Origin: an uncultured Pirellulaceae bacterium
GTDB taxonomy: Bacteria; Planctomycetota; Planctomycetia; Pirellulales; Pirellulaceae
NCBI GenBank assembly: GCA_938091115.1
Contig: CALKNI010000144.1
Coordinates: 1 to 35,976, forward strand
Length of the DNA stretch: 35,976 bases
Direction of reading: 5' to 3'
The stretch's first letter is position 1. Every line of letters starts with the position of its first letter. Shown here piece by piece: positions 17,688 to 26,281 of the stretch. The position numbers and the translations under genes are program-made. Below the pieces are notes generated by a model, which ran no database searches, had not been told where the DNA came from, and saw nothing but the letters and a program-made list of their open reading frames with translations.

Positions 17688-19456
17688 TGGCCCGCTGCTA
17701 TCGAACGGTATTATTGCTTACGGCCGTAGTCGCCTTTTTGCTTGTACCTTTTGCTGACAATCTGTTCGCTCAAGACCCTAGTGTTGCTACGATGTACAAA
17801 CCTGGGCCAGGTGGCTATTTATCCTGGTGGAAACTACTGCTAATTGTAGTGGTGTTTATTTTCTGGGTACGAATGGCGGACTGGGTTAATCGTGACTCGA
17901 TGAAAATCGGAGAACGAACGAGTATGCAATCCGAGTTTTGGAACCCGATGATCGCTTTTCCATTTCTTGCCGGTTTCATTTTGGTAATCTCTTTACCCAT
18001 CTTCCTTGCTGGTTTGCCGATTTACTTAATCACTGCATTTATGCCGGTGACGGTTTACTTTTTGATTCGACGCAGCCGGTTCAAACAAAACCCTAATATC
18101 AAGCAGTACTTAAAGCTGAAACCGGGTGAGGCTCCTGTAGCGGAAGCCCTTCCCCAAGATGAAGGCGTCTTTATTGATTTTACACCGGCGGGTGACACCC
18201 CAAACCAAAAACAGGGCAATTTGATTCGCGCCCGCCAATCTGATGGCTTTACCGGTTTTAAACAGTTGCTCGCGTTAACTCAATTTAAACGTGCTGAGCA
18301 ACTGCAGATGGAATTCACTCGAGAAGGTGTTTCTCTGCGGATTTTAGTCGACGGCTTGTGGCACCCTCTGGATCCTATCGATCGAGAGTCTGGAGACGCA
18401 ATTTTATCCAGTATGAAAAATTTAGCAGGTTTAAATGCCGCTGAACGTCGCGCCCTGCAAACTGGCTCGTTCCGGTTTAAATCTGATACAGGCAAAGCAG
18501 CTATTACGGTAGTTTCAAAGGGGGTAGCGACTGGCGAACGCGTCCTGATGAAGTATGAAATCTCAGCCAAAGAAGCGTTAGCGTTTCCGCAGTTAGGAAT
18601 GTTCCCTAATATGGTTTCGCAAATTAAAAGCGTGCTGGATCAAAATGGCACGACCATCATTTCCGCGCCCCCGGGATGTGGTTTAACTTCGTCTTGGCAG
18701 GGAGCATTGGTAACTGCAGATCGATTAACTCGCGACTGTGTGGGCGTTATTGATCAAGATGAGGTTGAAACGGTTCAGGAAAACATTGTCATCCACAGGT
18801 ACGAAGAAGGAACCGAAAAGAGCCAGCTTCCAGTTCTAAAGACATTGTTGCTGACTCAGCCGGATATGCTTGCAGTCCCAAAATTAGAAACACCAGAAGC
18901 CCTTGACCTGTTAATGCATCAGGTAATTACTCAGCAGCGTTCCGTTTTGCTTCGGACACCTGCAAAATCCGCCGCTGAAGCTCTACTTAAAATATACAGA
19001 CAAACCAGCAATCGAGATCAATTCTTAAAAGCCACTAACAATATTACTTGCCAACGGCTCATCCGCCGTTTATGCACTGACTGTCGTGTCGAAGTGCGTG
19101 TTCAACCAAAAACCATCCAACAGCTTGGCGGGAACCCGAAGACTCAGGGCACTATTTACAACCAATGGCGACTTCCGCCCCCCGATCAAAGAGTTGACGA
19201 CAAAGGTCGGCCAATTGAATTTTCTCCGTGCACAACGTGCGGAGGGATTGGTTATATCGGGCGGATCGCAATTTTTGAAATGTTGAGCTTGAACGATCAA
19301 CTTCGCACACTCATAAGACAAAGCCCAAAAATTTCAACCGTCGAAGCGGCAGCGGTCAAAATGGGAAAAACAACAATTACGAAAGAAGCCTACAAACTTG
19401 TATTGCTGGGTGTCACTTCACTTGCTGAAGCTCAGCGGATACTTAAGCAGCAGTGA
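17687..19456 (+). CDS. Membrane-anchored PilB/GspE-like protein with inactivated ATPase site
   Basis: 589 residues. An N-terminal signal or helix (RTVLLLTAVVAFLLVPFA), a second helix (about 45-65) and two more (about 87-128) place it in the inner membrane. The rest is a cytoplasmic GspE/PilB module. The N2-like part reads MEFTREGVSLRILVDGLWH and ERRALQTGSF. The ATPase core follows, and then the zinc tetracysteine (CTDC and CTTCGGIGYIGR). The Walker A position reads SAPPGCGLTSS (326-336), with Leu333 where Lys must be. The Walker B position reads QPDMLAVPKLE, with Lys399 replacing Glu. It therefore should not hydrolyse ATP. It is coupled by a one-base overlap to the intact PilT-like gene. The likely role is a structural or regulatory partner of that ATPase, by inference. 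Confidence 0.85.
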   Translation: MARCYRTVLLLTAVVAFLLVPFADNLFAQDPSVATMYKPGPGGYLSWWKLLLIVVVFIFWVRMADWVNRDSMKIGERTSMQSEFWNPMIAFPFLAGFILVISLPIFLAGLPIYLITAFMPVTVYFLIRRSRFKQNPNIKQYLKLKPGEAPVAEALPQDEGVFIDFTPAGDTPNQKQGNLIRARQSDGFTGFKQLLALTQFKRAEQLQMEFTREGVSLRILVDGLWHPLDPIDRESGDAILSSMKNLAGLNAAERRALQTGSFRFKSDTGKAAITVVSKGVATGERVLMKYEISAKEALAFPQLGMFPNMVSQIKSVLDQNGTTIISAPPGCGLTSSWQGALVTADRLTRDCVGVIDQDEVETVQENIVIHRYEEGTEKSQLPVLKTLLLTQPDMLAVPKLETPEALDLLMHQVITQQRSVLLRTPAKSAAEALLKIYRQTSNRDQFLKATNNITCQRLIRRLCTDCRVEVRVQPKTIQQLGGNPKTQGTIYNQWRLPPPDQRVDDKGRPIEFSPCTTCGGIGYIGRIAIFEMLSLNDQLRTLIRQSPKISTVEAAAVKMGKTTITKEAYKLVLLGVTSLAEAQRILKQQ

Positions 19457-19563
19457 GTTTACGCATGCCAAATTTATCTCGCTTGTTAATCCAATACGAA
19501 ACTTCAACAATTTACACGTCATAATCTTGATTTCATTTATCTCTAGCTGGACAAAATTAATTA

Positions 19564-20862
19564 ATGTTTGATGATTTGCAACTCCCGATCGAATTTACCG
19601 CCGCCGGTGATACGTCCGAGGAACAGAAAACAAATCTAAAAATCGTCAAACCCTCTCCGGGTTTTGAACCAGCTTCCGAATTGGTAGTAGAAATCATCTT
19701 AAAAGATGCCAACGTTACCGTGATGGATTTTAGTGCTCAGAAGGTTGTCACCCGATTTCAAATCGATGGTCTGTGGCATGCTGGTGCTCCTATGGATCGC
19801 GAAACTGGCGATTATATCCTGGCCACCCTGAAGCAGCTCGCGGGCTTGGACTACCGAGAACGTCGACAACGCCAAGAAGGTCAGTTTTCCACGCTCTATC
19901 GAAAACAAAAGCAAAAATTCAAAATTGTTTCCCAGGGCATTCAAACGGGTGAACGCGTCGCTATCTATCTCGATTACAAACGACCGCCACTCGACAAAGC
20001 TCTCGACCTAGGAATGCGTGAGAGAATGCTCGACCAGTTGCGACCAATTCTCAACGATCAAAGTACCGGGATGGTTTTAGTTAGTGGCGTCCCTGGCGAA
20101 GGGTATACGACTGCTTGGCGCGGAACTCTTGATGCCTGCGATCGTTTGACACGTGACTATTTTGTCATGGAAGAAAAAGGAAAACTCGAACCGGAAGTCA
20201 TCAACATTTATCCTGTTGAGTTTGATCCCTCTAAGGGGGAAACAGCAATGACGCCGATCCCCCAGTTGCTGTTAAAAGAACCCGATGTCCTCGCGTTCAC
20301 TGATTTGACTGGCGGTGAATTAATCAACGATATTATTGATTTATCGGTCAACAAAAAGATTCCGATATTCACTCGCATACCCGGGAAGCACTGCGTCGAT
20401 GCGTTGCTTCGCGTCTTGTTATTAAAGCCCGACGCTAAGAAATTTGCGGAGTCCTTATCTTGCGTCTTGTCGATGCGTCTCATTCGACTGTTATGCAACA
20501 ATTGCCGGATCCCTTATCAACCGCATCCTACGCTCCTCCAAAAACTGGGGCTTCCCAGAGGAAGAATTGCCGAACTATACAAGCCCATGGTTTATCAGCC
20601 CGGGATGGTAGACGAAAATGAGGTCGAAATTGAACCATGTTCGGAATGTTCCGGCATTGGCTATCGTGGAAGAACAGGTTTGTTTGAGATGTTAACTATT
20701 AATGACGATCTTCGGCGCGCGATTGTGAACACACCTCAAGCCAACAAAATCTCGGCCCTCGCCAAACACCATGGCCATATCTCTCTGCAAATGGAAGGTA
20801 TTGTGATGGTTGCGGCTGGCCGAACTTCGGTAGAAGAACTACAACGAGTTTTGAAATCATAA
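19564..20862 (+). CDS. Soluble PilB/GspE-like protein with inactivated ATPase site, paralogue of the preceding gene
   Basis: 432 residues with no membrane helix. It aligns along its length with the cytoplasmic part of the preceding protein. IEFTAAGDT matches IDFTPAGDT; IDGLWHAGAPMDRETGD matches VDGLWHPLDPIDRESGD; LAGLDYRERR matches LAGLNAAERR. Both end with CxxC pairs and a GYRGRTGLFEML-type segment. The Walker A position reads SGVPGEGYTT (174-183), with Tyr181 in place of Lys. The Walker B position reads EPDVLAFTD, with Asp247 where Glu is expected. The zinc site CNNC/CSEC is intact. It lies 107 nt after its paralogue. The substitutions differ between the copies, so the ATPase site was lost in two ways or drifted after duplication. 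Confidence 0.85.
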   Translation: MFDDLQLPIEFTAAGDTSEEQKTNLKIVKPSPGFEPASELVVEIILKDANVTVMDFSAQKVVTRFQIDGLWHAGAPMDRETGDYILATLKQLAGLDYRERRQRQEGQFSTLYRKQKQKFKIVSQGIQTGERVAIYLDYKRPPLDKALDLGMRERMLDQLRPILNDQSTGMVLVSGVPGEGYTTAWRGTLDACDRLTRDYFVMEEKGKLEPEVINIYPVEFDPSKGETAMTPIPQLLLKEPDVLAFTDLTGGELINDIIDLSVNKKIPIFTRIPGKHCVDALLRVLLLKPDAKKFAESLSCVLSMRLIRLLCNNCRIPYQPHPTLLQKLGLPRGRIAELYKPMVYQPGMVDENEVEIEPCSECSGIGYRGRTGLFEMLTINDDLRRAIVNTPQANKISALAKHHGHISLQMEGIVMVAAGRTSVEELQRVLKS

Positions 20863-20899
20863 CGAAAAATCGGGGTCAATCTCCCGAACAAGAAGGTTA

Positions 20900-21550
20900 A
20901 TGATGCTGATTTTTATTGCAATCACAATGTTTATCTTAATCGTCGCAAGCACGTGGTGGTTCGGCCTTTGGAGTAACTTAATCACGCTCATTAACCTTTT
21001 GCTTGCAAGTATGATCGCCAGCATTTGCTTTGAGCCGGTTGCTTTGAAGTTGCTCAGCATGAACTCGTCCTACCGCTACCTCTATGATTTTATCGCGATT
21101 TGGCTCGTGTTCTTGTTGGCTTTTGTCATCTTGCGGGGACTCACCGATGTTCTAAGCAGCTATCGCCTGAAGTTTGATCCGATTACCGAACTTGTAGGTC
21201 GATCCGCACTCTCGATCTGGATTGCGGGTGTGTTCGTTTGTTTTTCATTTTTTACACTTCAGATGGCGCCCCTCAAGCCGAGTGTCTACGCTGAAAATGT
21301 ACCCAAATCAGAAATGGGAACTATTCCCGATCGTTTGTGGCTATCGTTTATACAAAGTCGATCACGTGGCGCCCTCGCTGCTTCGAAGGAGTCGAACTTT
21401 TTGTTTGCCAGTTACGGATTACCGGATCACCAAGACGATGTCGAGATTGACTCTCGCATATTCGATCCTCGCGCCGAATTCTTGCCTTATTACTCTCAAA
21501 AACGGCGGGCCATTGCTGACCGCACCGTTTTAAGAGTTGGTGGAAAATAG
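20900..21550 (+). CDS. CvpA-like inner-membrane protein
   Basis: 216 residues. Four membrane segments are visible: about 2-20, 23-45, 63-85 and 101-123 (MLIFIAITMFILIVASTWWF; LITLINLLLASMIASICF; YDFIAIWLVFLLAFVILRG; LSIWIAGVFVCFSFFTL). The arrangement and the LVFLLAFVILRGLTDVLS helix resemble the CvpA family, which is linked to colicin V production and envelope functions in other bacteria. The C-terminal 90 residues are soluble and end in a basic patch. A purine-rich AAGAAGG precedes the ATG at 20900; ATG 20903 is also possible. It is 37 nt after the PilB-like paralogue on the same strand, so probably in one transcript. The family call rests on topology and helix pattern. Confidence 0.65.
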   Translation: MMLIFIAITMFILIVASTWWFGLWSNLITLINLLLASMIASICFEPVALKLLSMNSSYRYLYDFIAIWLVFLLAFVILRGLTDVLSSYRLKFDPITELVGRSALSIWIAGVFVCFSFFTLQMAPLKPSVYAENVPKSEMGTIPDRLWLSFIQSRSRGALAASKESNFLFASYGLPDHQDDVEIDSRIFDPRAEFLPYYSQKRRAIADRTVLRVGGK

Positions 21551-21590
21551 AATTGGTTTCTGGCAGAATCGCGGGAAGCCTAGCCTGTGT

Positions 21591-22418
21591 TTAATTACTC
21601 GGTAGTAAATTAATCATCCGGCCTGGTGAACCCATTGCGTTGTAGCCCGCATCGACATGCATTACTTCACCAGTAATGCCATCCGACATTTCTGACAATA
21701 AAAATGCGCCGGTATTTCCAACTTCGTGATGTTCAATGTTGCGTCCCAGTGGAGCGACGTGTTCGTACATCGTCAACATATCACCTGCACCTACTGCAGT
21801 GCTTGCCAATGTTTTTAGGGGGCCAGCACTTAATGCGTTAACGCGCACACCACTTTCGCCAAGATCGTAAGCCAAGTAACGTGTCGTCGCCTCGAGTGCA
21901 GCTTTGCAGATCCCCATCAAGTTGTAACCGGCTACAATCTTCTCTCCACCAAAGTAGCTCATGCACGCAATCGATGCACGCTCCGAAAGAATCGGTCGGG
22001 CAGCTTTTGTGACAGCGATCAAACTATAGCAACTGATGTCCATCGCTAACTTAAAACCATCTCGACTGGCATCGATCGTATCGTTGAGGTCAGCTCGATC
22101 GGCATAGGCAATTGAATGAAGAAGAAAATCAATTTTGCCAAATTCATTTTTGGCTGTTTCCATTACTTCAGCAATGTTTTCGTCACTTTGAACGTCGAGT
22201 GGCACTAAAAATTTTGGCGCTGCGTCGGACTCAAGTTTATCGAAACATTTTTCTACCCGGCGACGATTCTTTTTTCTAGCATCGTCGGCGGGGTCTGGTA
22301 GATGCGTAAAACCGCATTCACCGCCCTCTGCCATGATTTTTTTTGCAATTGCCCAAGCAATTGAACGATCGTTGGCGACCCCAAGAATTAAACCTTTTTT
22401 ACCGTCGAACAAGCCCAT
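21591..22418 (-). CDS. fabI: Enoyl-[acyl-carrier-protein] reductase, FabI type
   Basis: Last reductive step of each fatty-acid elongation cycle, NAD(P)H-dependent. From the ATG at 22418 it has 275 residues (E. coli 262). N-terminal nucleotide-binding loop GLILGVANDRSIAWAIA; LHSIAYADR; the catalytic SYFGGEKIVAGYNLMGICKAALE with Tyr155, Tyr165 and Lys172 (Y-x6-K); RVNALSAGPLKTLAS; and TGEVMHVDAGYNAMG. This is the triclosan-sensitive enzyme class. The frame is open for 51 further residues to 22571, but that extension has no family similarity and would overlap the divergent gene. The stop converges with the CvpA-like gene. Confidence 0.97.
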   Translation of the reverse strand: MGLFDGKKGLILGVANDRSIAWAIAKKIMAEGGECGFTHLPDPADDARKKNRRRVEKCFDKLESDAAPKFLVPLDVQSDENIAEVMETAKNEFGKIDFLLHSIAYADRADLNDTIDASRDGFKLAMDISCYSLIAVTKAARPILSERASIACMSYFGGEKIVAGYNLMGICKAALEATTRYLAYDLGESGVRVNALSAGPLKTLASTAVGAGDMLTMYEHVAPLGRNIEHHEVGNTGAFLLSEMSDGITGEVMHVDAGYNAMGSPGRMINLLPSN

Positions 22419-22553
22419 CTGGTGATACCCTCTTACAATACGATTGTTGAAACGTGTCAAAATGACTACGCTCTTACTGGAATACTTTATCGTTCCGTAG
22501 CAATTTAATAACAGTTTTAGCCGTCGACAACAATTACCAACCCCCACGAAACC

Positions 22554-24485
22554 ATGTCCTTTGAAATCCAATCAGAGCGAATTACGGAGGTTCCGGGCGG
22601 TTCCGAACTCCTGGTTCAGTTGATCAATCTGTCCCTCAGCGCCGCCACCGAAAGTGATTTTTTATCCTCTGCGCTCGATTTAGTCCGAAAAACAGTTAAT
22701 TCCAAGGGTGTCGTCTTCGTTCGTGGCGTCAAAGGTCAATGGAGGGTTATTGCAAATTCTGGTTCCGGCGACAGTCTTCCCGTTGAACTGCTTGCTGAAA
22801 CGCTCGATTCCGAAAAATGTCAACAATCTGATGGTTGGACCGCTGCGCCACTTTTTCAGCCCAATTCTTCTGGAAAATTGATTGCCTGCGATTCTTCCAT
22901 CAATCCTGAGGTTTTCGATGGATTGACCGCAGCGGTAGGTTTAGCACTGACGGCGTTGGAGCGCAGATTTCAACACCGGCGCCGGGCAGCCCGTTTAGAA
23001 GCAATTCTAGACATGACCGTTCACTGGAATCAGTCTCGAAAAACCGACCAGCTGTTGGAGAAAATTGCTCTGGCAGCAACACGTCTGATTCGAGCTGAAA
23101 GAGCTACGATCTTCTTACCTGATGCCAGCAACAGCTCTCTCATCGGCAAACCGGCTCTTGGTGTCGACGAAGGAGAGCTTAGGATTCCAATCGATGCTGG
23201 AGTCGTTGGGCAAGTTCTGAAAACTGGAAAAGCAGCCCGTATTGACGAAGACATATCTGCTGAACAGCAACAAATTAACCGAGCGGTTGACGAACAATTG
23301 GGTTTCCAAACACGAACCATTTTGTGCGTACCGATGACCAACAGTGCGGGCAAAACCATTGGCGCGTTCGAACTCATCAACCGACAAGAAGGTAGTTTTT
23401 CAGACGAAGATGAGGCTGCGTTGACAGAACTCGCTGCGCACGCCACCGTCGCAATTGATAACACCCTACATGTTGAGCAATTGGTGTCTTCAAAACGAAC
23501 AGTCGCCGCTCAAGCCGCCAATCAGGTCCAAATGATAGGCGAGTGCCCGGAGATCGAGAAACTTAAAAAAACGATCGAACGGGTCGCGGATACAGATCTC
23601 GTCGTTCTGATTACCGGAGAGAACGGGACTGGGAAAGAAGTTGTTGCTCAAATGATTCACTATCTTAGCCAGCGACGTGACGAGATTCTCGTCGCTGTCA
23701 ATTGTGCGGCGATTAGTGAAAGTCTGTTAGAGAGTGAATTGTTTGGCCATGAAAAAGGAGCGTTCACTGATGCCCACCAAAAACGTGAGGGTAAATTTGA
23801 GCTCGCCAATAATGGTACGCTCTTTCTTGACGAAATAGGCGACATGAGCCTCGACGGCCAATCCAAGTTGCTGAGAGTATTAGAAGAGAAAAAAGTCGTC
23901 CACGTAGGTGGTTCGTTACCCATCCCAACAGACGCCCGTGTCATTGCGGCAACCAATCAGGATCTGACTGAATTGATTTCCGAGCGCAAGTTCAGGCAGG
24001 ATTTATATTTCAGATTGAACGTTGTCATGATTGAACTCCCCCCACTTCGTCAGCGTGGCGACGATATCCTGTTACTCGCTGAACACTTTCTTGAAAATTT
24101 CTGCGTGAAAGCCAGACGAGATACGCCCGCGTTTTCCGCTTCGGCTCGCAAGGAACTCCTTAGCCACCGATGGCCGGGGAATATTCGGGAACTCAGAAAT
24201 ATGATGGAGCGACTCGCGTATCTGACCGATGGACAGAAGATCGATGCTAATGATCTAGATTTCGTGAACGCTCCAAGCAATCGCGAAAACGCAGTGCCAA
24301 TGGATTTACCTCTCACCGAAGCAACCAAACAGTTTCAGGTCGATTACATCACAAGGCACATCGACCGGTCTCGCGGAAATATGACAAACGCCGCGTCAAA
24401 AATGGGGCTCCATCGGTCCAATTTGTATCGAAAAATGAAACAACTCGGAATGGGAGAGCCCGACGAAGATTCTTCGGGTGATTGA
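22554..24485 (+). CDS. GAF-domain sigma-54-type transcriptional activator (AAA+, Fis-type HTH)
   Basis: 643 residues. A GAF-like N-terminal sensor (about 15-150) is followed by a second, clearer GAF domain (about 165-305; RAERATIFLPDA, GVVGQVLKTGKAARIDED, VPMTNSAGKTIGAFELIN). A short linker precedes the AAA+ domain (about 325-565), with Walker A GENGTGKE (355-362, Lys361) and Walker B GTLFLDEIGD. The C-terminal Fis HTH (about 600-640) has NAASKMGLHRSNLYRKM. The sigma-54 contact loop, usually GAFTGA, reads GAFTDA (402-407). FhlA/NifA-like architecture suggests response to a small ligand through the GAF domains. It diverges from fabI across 135 nt. Target genes are unknown, and no -24/-12 promoter was found in the window. 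Confidence 0.92.
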   Translation: MSFEIQSERITEVPGGSELLVQLINLSLSAATESDFLSSALDLVRKTVNSKGVVFVRGVKGQWRVIANSGSGDSLPVELLAETLDSEKCQQSDGWTAAPLFQPNSSGKLIACDSSINPEVFDGLTAAVGLALTALERRFQHRRRAARLEAILDMTVHWNQSRKTDQLLEKIALAATRLIRAERATIFLPDASNSSLIGKPALGVDEGELRIPIDAGVVGQVLKTGKAARIDEDISAEQQQINRAVDEQLGFQTRTILCVPMTNSAGKTIGAFELINRQEGSFSDEDEAALTELAAHATVAIDNTLHVEQLVSSKRTVAAQAANQVQMIGECPEIEKLKKTIERVADTDLVVLITGENGTGKEVVAQMIHYLSQRRDEILVAVNCAAISESLLESELFGHEKGAFTDAHQKREGKFELANNGTLFLDEIGDMSLDGQSKLLRVLEEKKVVHVGGSLPIPTDARVIAATNQDLTELISERKFRQDLYFRLNVVMIELPPLRQRGDDILLLAEHFLENFCVKARRDTPAFSASARKELLSHRWPGNIRELRNMMERLAYLTDGQKIDANDLDFVNAPSNRENAVPMDLPLTEATKQFQVDYITRHIDRSRGNMTNAASKMGLHRSNLYRKMKQLGMGEPDEDSSGD

Positions 24486-24581
24486 CGGCAAAAACCGCTT
24501 TTAAGGCGAAAATAGAGTTAAAATACGGTATTTTGGCCCTCGACGCTTTCCGGCGGTTCAGCTACAATTTTCCCTTCTGTA

Positions 24582-24599
24582 GGACGGATATGGCCGTCC
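24582..24599 (+). promoter_or_regulatory. Hairpin in the rplU leader
   Basis: GGACGG (24582-24587) pairs perfectly with CCGTCC (24594-24599) around a 6-nt loop, 50 nt before the rplU start. It lies in the presumed 5' untranslated region and may be a leader structure for ribosomal-protein feedback. It matches no described L21 leader that I can verify by eye. Confidence 0.35.
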
Positions 24600-24649
24600 C
24601 TATTTATTTGACGGATCTGATTTAGAGACACCGAACAACGGTTAAAAAC

Positions 24650-24961
24650 ATGTACGCGATAATTGCTGACGGCGGCCGCCAATATAAAGTTGAAGAAGGT
24701 CAAATGCTTGAAATTGACTTTCGAGACGTAAACGTAGGTGATACTGTCACATTTGACCGTGTTTTAGCGGTTTCTTCCGATGGCGCTTTTAAACTCGGAA
24801 AACCTACCGTAGACGGTGCGAGTGTTTCTGCCAAAGTCGTAGGCGAGACCAAAGGCGAAAAAATCTACATTCAAAAGTTCCGACGAAGAAAAAACAGCAA
24901 GCGACGTACGGGCCACCGTCAAAAGTATGTAAAGGTTCAAATTGGCGCAATTGCCAGTTAA
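24650..24961 (+). CDS. rplU: Ribosomal protein bL21
   Basis: Large-subunit ribosomal protein that binds 23S rRNA. The 103 residues equal the common length. The N-terminus MYAIIADGGRQYKVEEGQ and the basic segment IYIQKFRRRKNSKRRTGHRQ are diagnostic. Unusually, bL27 (rpmA), which follows rplU in most bacteria, does not follow here. A strong terminator ends the transcript 32 nt after the stop, so rplU is monocistronic. It is flanked on both sides by sigma-54-type activator genes. Confidence 0.98.
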   Translation: MYAIIADGGRQYKVEEGQMLEIDFRDVNVGDTVTFDRVLAVSSDGAFKLGKPTVDGASVSAKVVGETKGEKIYIQKFRRRKNSKRRTGHRQKYVKVQIGAIAS

Positions 24962-24992
24962 CCTTTGATCTAATCACTGACAAAAATACAGA

Positions 24993-25019
24993 CCGAACTC
25001 ATCCGGAGTTCGGTTTTTT
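24993..25019 (+). terminator. Rho-independent terminator after rplU
   Basis: CCGAACTC (24993-25000) pairs perfectly with GAGTTCGG (25006-25013) around a 5-nt loop, followed by six T (25014-25019). A textbook intrinsic terminator. Confidence 0.93.
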
Positions 25020-25097
25020 ATGCCCAATCATCAGCCAATATCTCTCGAACCTGTTTTGCACGCGGCTATTTTGTCGAATCGTCGGTTTCGGTTGCAA

Positions 25098-25125
25098 TTG
25101 ACTGCCTCTTTTTAAGGCATATTTT
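25098..25125 (+). promoter_or_regulatory. Possible promoter with inverted repeat in the spacer
   Basis: TTGACT (25098-25103) and TATTTT (25120-25125) are separated by 16 nt. TGCCT (25103-25107) and AGGCA (25115-25119) form an inverted repeat within and at the edge of the spacer, where a repressor or activator might bind. It lies about 150 nt before the AAA+/Fis activator gene. Weak evidence; both hexamers are only partial matches. Confidence 0.25.
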
Positions 25126-25279
25126 CGTGACAGGGCTTTGCGCCGCATGATCTAATGATTGAAATAGTAGTTGAAATAAAAACGCTTTGATTTTTGACCA
25201 CTAAACAGGCACTCCTATTTCATATTTTAACAAAATCGATGCATCTCCCCTGGAGGGACTAATTGGCAATTCGGCAGCC

Positions 25280-26281
25280 ATGCGGAACGTCTACCAACTA
25301 ACCCGTTTGTCGGCTCAGGCAAACTCGTCTGTGCTACTACTCGGAGAAACAGGTACGGGTAAAGAGCTAATTGCCGCAGCATTGCACAAATTGAGCGACC
25401 GCAGCAGCGGCCCATTTGTGCGAGTAAACTGTGGAGCTCTCACCGAAAGTCTTCTTGATAGTGAATTATTTGGACACGTCCGTGGATCATTTACCGATGC
25501 AGTCAAAGACCGCACAGGTCGATTCGAAGCAGCCCATGGCGGTACTATTTTTCTTGATGAAGTCAATTCAACCTCGTCTACTCTTCAAGTGAAACTACTG
25601 CGTGTTTTACAGGAAAGAGAGTTTGAACGAGTTGGTGATACAAACACGATTCAAGTCGACGTGCGTGTGATCGCGGCTAGCAATTGCGATCTTAATCTTG
25701 AGGTATCGGAAAACCGCTTTCGAGAAGACTTATTTTGGCGCCTCAACGTTCTTCCCATTGCATTACCGCCGTTGCGACGCCGAGAGGGGGACATTGAGTT
25801 GCTCGTTCGTCATTTTCTCGATGTTTATGGAGAGGCCAATCAAAAATCTATCTCCAACATTCACCCCGACGCACTCAATGCGTTAATTGAATATCCATGG
25901 CCGGGAAATGTGCGTGAACTGCAAAACTATATTGAGCGAGCGGTAGTCTTGTCACAAGACAATCAGTTAGTCCCTGACCTATTACCCAAAGCAGTCATCG
26001 GCGATTCAAAGGCTAGTCAGGAGTTTATCTTCCGTCCAACGGATGACCAATCGCTAATTCAGGAGTTTGTCTACAACCGATTAAATAAATCCGAAGCCAA
26101 TGCTGAAGATCTCTATAAAGAAATCGTGGAACCAGTTGAAAAAGAACTGTTGTTACAGGTGATGCAGTCTTGCAATCAAACCCAAACCAAGGCAGCGAAA
26201 AAACTTGGTATCAACCGAAACACGCTTCAAAAATATCTTGCCAAGTTTGGGCTTGGGCGGCCAAAAACAGAGGATAGTTAA
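25280..26281 (+). CDS. Short sigma-54-type activator (AAA+, Fis-type HTH) without sensor domain
   Basis: 333 residues from the first ATG. The AAA+ core begins almost at residue 1: Walker A GETGTGKE with Lys28, [22 protein letters not shown] and [15 protein letters not shown]. The C-terminal Fis HTH reads [18 protein letters not shown]. No receiver, GAF or PAS domain precedes it, so the layout is PspF-like. The sigma-54 contact loop reads GSFTDA (69-74). Family-like sequence continues upstream of the ATG in the same frame ([11 protein letters not shown]), and a strong GGAGGG (25252-25257) precedes an ATT at 25262. The true start may thus be a rare ATT or another non-ATG codon 6 or more codons upstream. 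The frame is open back to 25205. Controls unknown genes. Confidence 0.88.
   Translation: MRNVYQLTRLSAQANSSVLLLGETGTGKELIAAALHKLSDRSSGPFVRVNCGALTESLLDSELFGHVRGSFTDAVKDRTGRFEAAHGGTIFLDEVNSTSSTLQVKLLRVLQEREFERVGDTNTIQVDVRVIAASNCDLNLEVSENRFREDLFWRLNVLPIALPPLRRREGDIELLVRHFLDVYGEANQKSISNIHPDALNALIEYPWPGNVRELQNYIERAVVLSQDNQLVPDLLPKAVIGDSKASQEFIFRPTDDQSLIQEFVYNRLNKSEANAEDLYKEIVEPVEKELLLQVMQSCNQTQTKAAKKLGINRNTLQKYLAKFGLGRPKTEDS

Noticed and set aside
22419-22571. 51-residue N-terminal extension of fabI
   Set aside because: No family similarity, overlaps the divergent activator gene and its promoter space; the family start MGLFDGKKGLILG is at 22418.
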